Origin: Cardiocondyla obscurior | Taxonomy: Eukaryota > Arthropoda > Insecta > Hymenoptera > Formicidae | Direction of reading: 5' to 3' | Length of the DNA stretch: 64,000 nucleotides | Assembly (NCBI RefSeq): GCF_019399895.1 | Contig: NC_091865.1 | Location: 6,763,001-6,827,000 of the forward strand | Shown: piece by piece, positions 12,701 to 25,000 of the stretch | How positions within the stretch are numbered: position 1 is the stretch's first letter | Layout: each line of letters starts with the position of its first letter | Translations under genes and position numbers: made by a program | Notes under the pieces: generated by a model | What the model saw: only the letters and a program-made list of their open reading frames with translations | Database searches by the model: none | Told to the model about the DNA's origin: nothing

Positions 12701-15700
12701 TCATCGCAAAACAGCGAAAGAAAACGCGGGATAACGCCGTGTGGGTGACTGCAGTAGCACACGAGATGGAAATGTATGCGGGCAGCCGAGGGTACCGGAG
12801 GTTAATATGAGGGGAATACGCACACTTCCGAGCTGCGTTATTGCATGCATCGCCGTCGACGATGCAGCCGGGTGTGCGCGACGCGTGTCGGTACGAGGAA
12901 CGCGAAATATGTTTTATAGTTTGCTACGCGATGTTACGCCACCGCGTACCGAAGTTGCGCGCGTGATTCTGCCTGAAATATTGCGTCGCTCCCAAAGGAA
13001 ACTCGCGATCGGCTGAAAAATATTCATCTCGCGGAAAAAACCCCGCCGTGAGAGGGAAGGCTGCATTTGCACCGAGCCACTCTTGAAATAAAAAGGACGG
13101 AGAGTGTTTATTTAACGCGCCCCTTACGATCAATAATTTAAAATAATTACACAAATAAATAAATGAACAAATATTTAAGTTTCATACGAGTTATAATTGC
13201 GAAGCTTGCCCACTGCTAATATTAAAAATGAAATCCCGTGCTTACGAGTCAGCCCCCGAGAAAACTCTGATAGAAATTCAATGGCAATCTAATTACCGGA
13301 ATGTACAAGAATTGAAAAATGATAAGAAAAAAAATCGCGGCTTGTTATATAAAATATTTACAAATAAAAAGTCGGTCGTGTAAATTCGTTCAAAGAACAT
13401 AGAGTAAATATTGATTTTCCGCCTGAGACCGCTCTGCAGATGTAAGGATGATGAACCGAGCGCATTCGCCGAAAACGCAGTGCCGCTCGGAAGTAGTAGG
13501 TCGGCGGTGGAAATCGATGCATTTTCCAGCAACAAATAAATTCTTGATGACAGTGCCGCGCCAGAGTACAACACACCCGGAAATAGAATACCTTCGGCTC
13601 GTCGCTTTCCCATACCGATTGCACGCCGGCAAATGGAAATATCGGCATAGCACACCCATTTTCATCCGCCAACTTTGTGAAAGGTCAACTCCGTGAAACC
13701 GCGAAACTCCATACATCTACGTGTCTTCGGCGGCAACACGCAGAAATCGATCCTCTGCTAGCAAGCGAAATTAAAGACTTATTGCCGTGATATCGCGATC
13801 GAAATAAATTCGATGTTGTATTTTTAAACGTTTTCTCTCGTAGCTGAGAACGAGGTAACGCCGAGGACTGATCGCCGAAATCTCGAAAGGGATTCGAATG
13901 ACGGGATCTACGAGCGAAACGCTGCCGTGAAATGTTGCAGCACGTCGACGGGTTTTTCGCAAATATCGCGAAACGTTCGCGACGGGATATCGAAACGGAG
14001 GATGGATAAAAACCTTCGTCGATCCGACTTGCAATAACTTGCTATTCAGCAAATTCAGGCGCGACTCTGACCGATATATCTTAAAGCCCCCGGTAAAGCC
14101 TCGAAAAATCGACTGACCGATGAGTTTCGGAATTGCTTTCGCCGATCCGTTCCACTCGGAAAGTGTGGTAAGTCAGGGACAACCTACGAGCACGACACCG
14201 ATGTATGCACAACGAACGAGAAAATAGGTGGGATGAGATGCAAGCGGTTTACAAAGCGGCTACATTATCCGCAAGAATTTGAAAGACTGAAAGCAATTCC
14301 CGTCCCTTGTACACAAAAGAGGGATCTACGCTTTATTGGCTCCGAAGCTCATCCTGTCCGTGAAACGAGACGACGGAGATGCGGCAGCAAAACGTGCTTT
14401 TCGTAAAACGCCGTGGTACACGTCCTAATCCTGGAAAATTGTATCAGGAAACGGCCGAATCGGTCGATTCGCGGCCGCGGTGAGTGGCGCGTTGCACGAG
14501 AATTCATTCGTAGAAACATTTGACGCTCGTGAATACTTGGAGCATCTGGATACGATGGCCCCCGCCGAATCGGCTAATCGTGCGGATCGAGATGTTCAAT
14601 TTTCATGACACGAAACGAACGGGTGGCCGGATTTCACGACGTCCCGCAGGTAAAGCAAACAGAAAGCGAATTCGAACGGATGACAATGTCAAGAACAAGG
14701 ATATCCTGGCCTGGGATGCTTGGGAGCCGTTAGATTCCCGTCGAGCGGGACAAACAAACCTATCGACGCGACGTAACTCCGAGGAACTGGAACTGAGGGA
14801 AAGTAAATGGATTTGCGAGAACGAAATTGCGAAATGGCGGAAGCAACGGCCAAAATTCACTACTACTGTTGCGCCGTTGGTCGAGTCTGTCCGTCGCCTC
14901 TCGATCGCGATAACGTCGATTGGCAGCCTGAGAGCAAAACCACCCCGAAAGTCGTTTGACGCGGATAAAATAAACAGTACGACTGACCCGTAACTCATTA
15001 AAACGAGTCCGATTTGTTTTACCCCCGGTAAAAATCGCTATAACAAATCGAAATATGAACAAACTTTAAAGTCAGAATAATCTACTGATATAAATATCAA
15101 TAATTATTTTCGTCGACTTTAAATCGCAAGGAAAAGGCAGAGAAGAAACGAGAGACCGTGGCGCGACAACAAGCGCAATAACAATTTGATCAACGATATT
15201 TCTGCGGGCGATCGAGTCTCGAAAAAGGGCGAGAATAAACTTGAAAACCTGATTGCGTTTCGTTCACATTTAACGCTCGATAAGAACAAGCGGACCGATG
15301 AGAAAAATGAAGAAGAAAAGCGCGATAGGAGGAAAGATCGAGACCGATAGGTTATTATTGAAAAGGAAAATACGATCGCGCCGTTTCATCGCGCTTAATC
15401 CGCAGAAACGTGCGCAGAGACGTACGGAACGAACAATGTTATTTACGATCTGTTAAAGATTCCAATTGCAGTAACAATTAATGCCAAATAATTTGGCCGC
15501 GCAAAGGACAGCGTTGTCGCATTAATATTCAAGCGGCGTAGATGAACGCAAAACACGATGGAAGCTCCAGGCAAAGACTCTTGACATTGATCTGTATACA
15601 ACGATGTAGACACCATCAAAAGCGATTACATCATATATGGACAGGATTTCCATTGCAGATCGGTATGTTACATCTTTCCGTTCAAACGCGCGATTAAATT

Positions 15701-16212
15701 AAAATTAATTTTTTTTAGAAAACATGAAGAAGTGAATGACGAAAGATTTAAATTATCAGAAGAAAGATTTTGCTAAACTTATAAAAAATTTGTTACGATT
15801 ATTTTCTTAAAATTCTATAAATTAGTATTACATTTTTTTAATATTTAAAAAAGAGAAAGAGAGATATGTATAAATAAAGCACGTTATTAGATATATAATT
15901 GTTTCTTTGTCGCGTGCATAAAATTTAATTTCTAATCATAGTAATAATACGTTTAATTTTATTCAACATACATGCACTTAATTACTTATTCAATTTTGTG
16001 ACCGTTTACGTGTGTTCTTTATATGGATAAATGTTTTATCAAAATTATTGGTAATTATTCGATTGGAAAACGTCGATTATTGAAATCATTAAAGTATTAA
16101 TACAGCTGATGTAAAACGGAAATAAAATTGAATTGTGTTAAAACACAAGCGTGATTAAAATATCAATTAGCCATTCCGGATATCTTGCATCTAAACATTT
16201 AGATAAGTTTCT

Positions 16213-16214
<2 letters not shown>
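9729..16214. other. Intergenic or intronic DNA with CpG-rich islands
   Basis: No supported gene. The block at about 9760-10110 is CpG-rich and contains a 20-bp perfect palindrome. Further blocks of higher GC lie near 11,030-11,800 (with a GA microsatellite at about 11,311-11,334), 12,640-13,000 and 13,850-15,000. Frames of 130-157 codons at 14,520-15,000 are open on both strands at once and resemble no family, so I treat them as a composition effect. A small 8-bp-arm hairpin sits at 12,682-12,701. Confidence 0.55.
9926..9945. promoter_or_regulatory. 20-bp perfect palindrome centred on an E-box
   Basis: AGCGCGTCAGCTGACGCGCT is identical to its reverse complement. Its centre is CAGCTG, an E-box type site bound as a palindrome by bHLH dimers, and it lies in a CpG-rich block. 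A regulatory role is inference; the palindrome is read directly. Confidence 0.45.

Positions 16215-16244
<30 letters not shown>
16215..16244. repeat. Poly(T) tract, 30 T
   Basis: An uninterrupted mononucleotide run in AT-rich DNA. Confidence 0.85.
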
Positions 16245-16248
<4 letters not shown>

Positions 16249-19200
16249 GAAGCAACAAACATTAACACTTTATCTTCCCTACGTCTGTATAATGCCATTT
16301 ACAGGGAACCGCGATTTCCGCACGAGTGCAATCCAGCAAGCGGCAGGCGTCGAGTAGCGGAAAACTTTATTGTCGGATTTAAATTGCAATTCGCGATACA
16401 CGTACACGAGTGGTGACGGTGTGGTGGAAATAGCAGATCTCATGGAGACGCGCGTTCGAGCACGGATCGCCCCGACAAATTGTTTCCCCGATTATTCCGG
16501 AAAACCAGACCGCCGACCGGTTGGCAATCAGAAGCCGCCGTGCGCGCGAATCTGCATCCGCTCAACCGTCAGTACTATCTCTGCGCGAATTCCACGTCAG
16601 ACGACGGTCATTCGGCGGCGTTCACCGTGAACGTGTAAAGTTCCACCCAACGACCGTATTACCAACGGGTCGATCGAACGGTCGCCGAACCGTTACATTC
16701 TTGCGCTTCAACATCAGTTCGTCGTTAAACACCTTAAATTTTCTACAAATTTTCAATAAAATTTATCATATTTACAAATTGCTACTTTAAACATTTTTAG
16801 CTATTATCCACGTTACCTAAACTTTTTCGAGTCTTGTGTTCAAGTTTTCGTAAAATAAACGTATCATTATTCTATATTGAAAATTAAACTGTAATTAGTA
16901 ATAAGCACGCAAATCAATATTTACGCCAGATCTATATCTGCGATTTTAATTTATTCTATTTATTTTTTTTTTTTTTCTTTATTTCTTCTGGTTTCTAAAT
17001 CCCTTCTAAATTTCCAGCTTTATTTAGTGCTTTTTCGCTCGAACAGTAATTACCGTTCTCGCACCTGATCTCTAAGCGCAGCAAAATCGCTTGTTAAATT
17101 CGGAATATAATTAGCGCAGGCGCGTAATGTTCCACGTGTTTTTTACGCATTTTACGTAAATGCCGCGCTAGACGCACCGTCATGGTACCCGCTATTGCTG
17201 CGTCGTGTCACGGAGATTTAGACGGTCTTCTGCCAGACGGATACACGTGTGTAAACGCGAGAGCGTGCACGTCAGCGCGGAATAAAAACATCCCGGTAAA
17301 ACGTTCCTCGAGCTGGTCAGTCACGTATAATTAGTGAGAGCAAGTACTATTCCACTACGTAGGGAAAATCTGACCAGCGTTACTCGGACGAGCAAAATTA
17401 CCTTAGGCAGCACCGCGAGATAAGAAGCGTGAGTTGAGAAGAAGCTGCGGCGAGATTCTCACAAGAATTTTCCGGTTATGTTATATTTTACCGCACCAGT
17501 AACGCGGGATGAAAGAATTTAACATCGACGATGAATTCATATGCACGGTATAAAGTATTCAATCTTTATATATATAAATAAATTAAATAAAAATTATATA
17601 AAAATTAAATAAACGTATGAAAACATAAAAACATATACCTAATTTATGCATATTAAAATATTGAACTATACAGAAAAAATTTGTAAGCGAAAAATTTTGA
17701 GGATTTGCGTAAATAAGATAAAAAAAAATAATATCAGTGACTTTCTTTTCCTTCTTTGAGATTTGATCAAATAGAAATATTTTTTTTATAATATACAATA
17801 AAGTCCTCGTTATCTATACCGACTTTATTTTCATTCTTATTAATTTCATCGCTGTTTTATTTTCTTTTTTTTTATTTATTTTTTTATTTTTTTTACCTTC
17901 TATTTTTTCTATTTTTTTTTATTTGAGAGCTTTAGGTGATATACGAACGATAAAGGAGAATAATACCGAAGTTAAATCCGTTGTTGGTGTTTTTGAAATG
18001 GTGTTTTGGAAATGGCGTGAATTAAAAACGATTGTATAAAGTAGCAAAAGGGCTTAGCTAATAGCTGATAATGCAGTAGAGTCTCTACGCTGTTGATTCA
18101 ACTCGCTGCGCTGCATGTATATAGAGAAACTTTTGAGATATAAAGCTTCATGTTTAATAGCGTAAGGTATATTCCTTCATCATACGTTATGCGCTCCCAG
18201 CTTATACTCTTTAAACTAAATGATTCTGCCCCTCGTACCTTTCACTAAAAGCATCTGCCTTTAGTTATTATCCATATAGCCCATTATACGAGCGAGAGTC
18301 GCAGCGCGTGTTACGAAATATAATAATTGGGGAATGTGTAAAAGCATTCTACCGTGTGATCGTTACGCGAGATTTCACCTATCGCGGGAAACTACTGTGG
18401 CTGCTTTACTCTCTGATACAGTTGCTTAATAACGGCCATAAATAGTCGCTGCATATTGCATTTTGTTTATTAAATTGATAACTCCGCTTTTCCCTGGCGA
18501 TAACATCGCCGCGGCATTCATGCCGACGTGCGAAATACAACGTGCGGGCACCTCGAAAGTCAAATAATCGTTTACCCCATGCTTCGCGCACCTCTTCGTA
18601 TTTATATCAGATATATTATATACGCGAATGGGGTGGAATTCCATCAAGTTTCTCTACGTTCCGCTCAGAGTCGATTAGCTGTCGAAAGGCTCGTATCTCT
18701 CGTCCCCTAATGTTATTAAGTTGTTGGTAACGCCGCTTATCGAAGGAGAGTTTTATCAGAAACGTGAAAGCGGCCCTCGCGAGACAAGAAACACCGCGCG
18801 GGCATAGCATCGCGACCGAGTTCGCTGCGAAAAGTTGCGGGGAAGTTTTCATTCGGAAACTTTTCCATCGCTCCCGCCCTCGCACGCTCCTTCTCTATCT
18901 CTCTTTCTCTCTCTCTCTTTCTGTACGTGTTTCAACTCGATTATAAAATAACGTCGCGCCTCGCTGCTTCTCTGCGCCAATTGAAAAATGACGAGCACGT
19001 ACTGTAACGCAGAAATATGCTGGCAGAGTGCAATCGTGTTCGATAACTTGTTCAACGCGGCCTGGCTTATACTTGTTGTCATAAACACGATGTATTCTCG
19101 TCAGCGCTTTTATTAAAAAAAAAAAGAAAAAAAAAAGAAGAAAAAGGAAATATATAACAAAAAAAGAAAAAAGAAAAAAAAGATTTATACAAAGTAAAAA

Positions 19201-19932
19201 AATAATTTTGCAGTTTATTCACCGAGTTTGTATTTTTCTAAACATCAAACTAGAAAAAAAAAAAATTCTCATTTATACGTGAGCGATAAAAAGAAGTACG
19301 GAATGACAGAGATACGCCAACATCTTGATCTAATGATAATTAAGGCGCGACGTGCGCATCGAATTATAGCCTAATGTTCGTTGAAATTCCTACCACGTCT
19401 GCGACGGCTTTTCAATGTCAGCTATAAGCACTCGCCATGTGGCTGTGCCACAAGCGAACGGTACAACGACAAGAAGACAGGCCGTGTTACGTACGTAAGA
19501 GAATAGCTGGGAAGGGAAATACGCTCAATTATAAACGAGGAGTGATATAGACCTGGCAGCATGTAGGCCCACCCCTGGGACTACAATTCAGACGAGAGGA
19601 TTTCGCGGAGGACAAAGAGCAGCGAAGGCTCGCAAATAATCGTACCTTGCTTCCTTCCGCGCTTGAACTTCCTTTTCTTCCCGCTCGCGGGAGAAACACG
19701 AAACGCGCGTTCGCCCAGAATTCTTCTGACACTGTCCTAACCAATCGACTCCTCTCGCACGTCACGCCTGTAACACCCCGCGGATAAGGATTTACCAGGT
19801 CAACGTAGATCCGAACGTTGCGGGAGGTTGGGACGAAAGAAGGCAGCACGAAGGAAGCAGCGCGAATCCAAAATCGTCCGAAAACAGACGCCCCGTTGAG
19901 AATTTGAAACGTTTCTCATGTTCATTCATCAC

Positions 19933-19979
19933 GATTTGCATGATGCCCGGGTAATATACGAAGCACGTACATGCAAATC
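19933..19979. promoter_or_regulatory. Pair of inverted octamer (POU-type) sites
   Basis: GATTTGCATG at 19,933-19,942 and its exact reverse complement CATGCAAATC at 19,970-19,979 each contain the octamer ATTTGCAT/ATGCAAAT. That octamer is the classical POU-domain factor site. The inverted arrangement with 27 bp between could be an enhancer element, but no target gene can be assigned from sequence. Confidence 0.3.
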
Positions 19980-22065
19980 TTGTAACGCATTGTACTAACG
20001 ATATGTTTCGTATACTTTCTATTTAATGTCATTCAGATTTTTTTTAATGAAACATAATTTCAAATTCTCATAACTTCAGGACGGGCGTTATTTTACCTCG
20101 GGATATAGAGGACGATTTATATTTATGCAGAACTTTTAGAAAAAGAAAAATAAAACTGAAAGTTTCTCAAACCGAAAAACGACGAACAGCAGATAATATA
20201 AATTCAGCGAGTCTCACGATATCTTCGAGGACAAGATAACAATTTCATTTATGCGCGGAAAACGTTTGCTAATTAAGTGAAACGGGCATGCAGTTGAATT
20301 TAGCGAGTAAATTACTCGAAAACAATAACGAGATCTAATCGTAATTAGATAAAGGAGGTGCGATGCGAGCCTATGTGTAAATCGCAATTAACGTGGACAA
20401 GTGGACAACGCGAACCGGAAGTCAACCGAGCAATCGGGTTACTACTCCATTAACGTACAATCAGACACTCCGTTGCTTGGAAAATACAAGTGCTTTCACA
20501 GTTCGACGAGAGCGGCAAAATCGATGTCCTACGCAGAGCAAAGCGTAATAACGTGGTTTCCTTTTAAATACCTAAAGACGCCACTTGATGGTTCGCTCCT
20601 CTCTTGCCAAAATTTCTATGTTCCCTCGCTCGTAATCCAGACAAGGATGCAAATGTTACCAAGCAATCATAGATAATCCCGACACGATAAAATCGCGGAA
20701 CGCTATTAGGAAAATTGCTGAAACGAGAAGCGCTGAAGGGCTTTGAAATCACTCGAAATCAAACAAATCTCTACCGCAACGATGTGATATTCATCATATT
20801 TACGTACGATTGGATTTTACGCTCAATTGAGCGCGATACCGTTCTTACGTATATTAGCACAAATTAATGAATTAACAAAGGTACGGGGAGAAGGCGGGAA
20901 CGAGTAACGGCGTCCCGGCGTACTCTGCATATGCATACGGCGGCATAACGAGAGGCGTTCGATGGGGCGATTGAAAGCCCAGAAATTAACGAAACGACTG
21001 ACGAACTGCACGCGAATTTGCATTAACGAGATTAAACCCGCAAAGTACTCGCACCATTTATATCTCGTCACTCATGCTGTTTTATCTCTCACTCGAGCGG
21101 GCCGCATATGAAAAAAATATATGCCTGGCGTGTCGACGTTCTCGATATTTCATCGCGTATGCATAATTTCGATGGTGTTCTTTTTTCTTTTTTTTTTTTG
21201 TATATGTATAGCAATGTATCGTAATCCTCCCCAGTTGTCATTGAGAACAACGGAATAAAATATTATCTCAACAAAATAATAAATTGCCTAGACCTGAGCG
21301 TAATCTTCGAGGAGAATCCCGTCGGACATTCGGACAATCTTAATCAGTATTATCACGATAAAGAGAGAATTCGAAAAAAACTGCAGGAAGTTACGTGAAA
21401 ACCCCGATATACAGAACAAAGGAACATTTATATTACTCGCGATTAAACTGGCAGAAGCGACGAACTATAGCTGGCTTTAAACCGATTCCTTTTGTCTCTT
21501 TGTCTGGCTCTTTATCCCGCTTTTTTCCTCGAAAGTACGAATATCACGGCAGAGAGACTGAAATGCATACTTGGCGTCTACGATAGAAGATACGCATCCT
21601 CTTTTTTTTCTACATAACACGTAATTATACGCTGATATGTAAAATTTTATATGTTCTCGGTAACTTTTTAATTATTGTATTCTAATTTTGAGAACTAATA
21701 TAATGTTTAAAATATCACATGTTAATTTTTTATATAATGCAGATGCCTGCCAACATGCAATATTAACGTTCTATATAATATGTAGAATTATTAGTATGTA
21801 CGATGTGCTCTAGTACGTTATTAACGCGTTACACGATATTAAACATTTATAACACAAACACACGAGATGCTGCAGACGTTCATTAAATTATAGCTGCGCA
21901 ACGCTGAATTACATAAACGCGATCGCATCTTATCGCTCTTGGACATTCTCCACCCCTTCCCCTCCTTCGTTACAAATTTTTTTCAGGAATCTAAAATGAG
22001 CGTTTCGTTTAAAATGTAAAAGTTTTGAAATTATGAAGTTACCTAACGCTGGAAAAAGTTTCGGT

Positions 22066-22097
22066 GAATTAAACTTCATGAATTTGAAGTTTAATTC
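22066..22097. repeat. Hairpin with perfect 12-bp arms
   Basis: GAATTAAACTTC at 22,066-22,077 is followed after 8 nt by GAAGTTTAATTC at 22,086-22,097. The stem is perfect and AT-rich. No neighbouring gene explains it. Confidence 0.6.
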
Positions 22098-25000
22098 GAA
22101 AAACTTCAATTCTAGTTGATTCTAAATAGGCCCTTTGCTCCAACAGAAATATTTAATTTAATTTTCAACATTAAAAACTCTTTCATTAATTTTCATTAAT
22201 TCTTTCACGAGCACTACACAAATAGCTCGGAATTTTTTTTCGCAGTTGCGTACCTAACAGCGTATTCAATAGCGATGTACACGCGTTTCATTTCATTAAA
22301 CGCGTAATGTACGGCACGTAACGCAACGCGAGCGACGTAAAATATTTCAATATTCGCCAAGTTTTTTCTCTCATATAAGTTGAAATTTCTTTACAATTTT
22401 ATATCTGCCATCGATTTTCCAATACGCGCCTATTGACGTACAATACGTCGCAAAAAAAGCCCGAGTGCATTAAGAGACAGTTAAAACGGTTCCGATCTTT
22501 TACAAAAAAAAAAAAAAAAGAGAAAGAGATATTTCGAAATAAAGTAGTTGCTTTGATTGCGCCCAAAATATTCGGCGCACGTAACATTCGTGCGGAAGGT
22601 CCACGAATTTCGTAGCTAATAGCATTTTTCATGCTGTCGCTACGTACGGGCTAACCAGCCGCTGCCATAAATTACTAATCGACTCAATATTCTTTCAGCA
22701 ATTTCTGGATCGTTCCCTTTTACCGCGGGCACGTTTACGAGTGCTTACATTCACGCGTGACCTCGTATCGAGGAGGTTAACATATATACGAACAATTTTC
22801 CAATATTGTTTCTCGATAATATATTTCGCTTGTGTAAAAACTCGGAAGACTGTCGTTCTCAGAGGTAATTTCCATTCCTACGTTCGAGAGGCACGTGAAA
22901 GCTTTTAATTCTTCAATGGTGCTCGCTGTCGCTCGTCGAAAAATTTAATCATTTTAATCAATAAAAATATTTTTTTCACAACAGCCCCTCGGTCCGAATA
23001 TTCCGCGATGATTTTTCCCGCGAACGTTTTAATCGAGCCTTTATTCCCTCGGGTGCCGACACGATTTCAATAAAATCCAAATTTATCTGTCCTACATCAA
23101 GATAGTCGGATTATAAACAAATAATCGCTTGGGAGTACAGCTTGGGAGGAACGTTGTCGAAAAGCCGACGAATGGTTACGCGTTCCAGCAATCGGTTTGT
23201 TAGAGGTGAAGCGGAGTGCACTTGGAAAATCGATTATCAGCGAAATAGGTCATACCAAGCCACGTTCGTCAATCCGTAATCAACGTACGCCGAAAATTCC
23301 GTCTCGTCGCACCGCACCCGCGCGTGAAAAAGTAAAGTCCCGCAAACGTCATATAAAACAACTTCATACGCAGAGTCAATGACACAGCTGCCCGTCCGGC
23401 GCGCAGTTTCATCTTGAACATTTGTACATTTGAATTAATAACGAGTATCGAACCCCCGATCGGCGTGCACTTACGTGATTTCGCGAGAGGAATTATTCCC
23501 TCGATGGTTCATAACGGCACGCGGTATCTCGCGCGCTTACGATTTCATCGAATTAATTCTCTGCCGCGAAATAAATCTGTCATATTTTCCGTTTTAACAA
23601 GCGACGAATCGTTCCGAGTCAAGTTATATCGTACATCCCGTGTGCAATATCCGTCATATTCTCCGTCGCGATTGTTTGCATAAATATCTGCAGAAACTCT
23701 GTTATTTAAAATCAAAAGTTGACTTTTGACGACGAATCGGAGCTGGAAATGCGTTTCAAATTGATAAACGTGTGCAGCAGCACGACCTTCTGTCGTTTCT
23801 GGCATTTATTTAAAAACATGAAAATACTATTAAATTATTAAATATGTAATATCAAATGTTACATTATAAAAGATGAGTTGCATTTTCTCATCGCAAAACG
23901 TGCATTTTTATGCGAATTTTGCAGCGTTTCCCTTCTACCGTGCAATTTTATAATGCTTTTGGCTAAAAAAAATGGGTTTAAAACATTGTAAAATAAAAAA
24001 AATGTGACTCTTTTAGAGCTCAGACCTCATTTCAAACGAATAACGACTCCAGGAGAATTCTCTCTAAAATATTTTCATCAACATCGGCGAATATATCCTC
24101 AAAGTTGATTTTACTGAGCCGAATTGAGCATTCTCGATATGCATGCCGTTTCAGCGGGATTTTACTCGCGTACAAAGCTGAACCGTTTTCCCTTCCTCCT
24201 CGCTCTTCGAAGCAGACTTTTATTTTACTCTTTTTACACGCACGTACTAGGAAGGGACAAGCTTTACGATAAAGGATCAGCACACTCCGATGAGATTGCG
24301 TTCCATCGAGTACGAACCAAGTGCGCTTTATCGCGATCAAGAGCGGTACGTTGGCCGAAACTAATTTGCGCGTATCGATATAACGCGATTCTCATATACG
24401 CGGCGGGAAAAACCTGATCCTCTTTGAGTCGACATGAAATACAGCCGATCATCGTGTCGGGAGGCAGGAAGACGGCGGAGACACATCGACAGACAAAGAA
24501 ATATAAGACGGGATAGAAAGAGAACGAGCGATTGCCGATAACACGTGACGTCGGAATTCCGTTAGAATTTCATTTTCACCCCACGGTCGAGATCTACGGA
24601 GGAGAGAAGTGACCTTCGTCTCTGCGGATCTTGCATTTTACGTATACGTGATTCGCCGAGGGGTGATTCGCGTTCGCACATGTATATATACTCGAACACG
24701 TACACATTTCGCTCGAGCTATTGCGAGAGCGCACTGTTATATGTTCCAATAACGATACTACGGCCGTAATACATCCTCGTGATTGCGCTCGCGACAGGCG
24801 TGCATTTTATGCGCGGCATGAGCTTCGAGCTATCATTTTTACGTCAGTCGTATATTTGCGCGCCCGCATTATCCGCCGGCCAAGTGGATGGAATAAAATT
24901 CCGTTCGGGCCCATTCCCTCCTGATCGCAATTTCCTCCGTCTCCCTCCCCCCCCCCTGCGAATTCCGCGAGAATATATATTTCCCGGCGCGAGCGGAACT

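Noticed and set aside
14520..14998. 157-codon plus and 131-codon minus frames
   Set aside because: The two overlap on opposite strands, the plus frame lacks an ATG at its stated start, and neither resembles a protein family.
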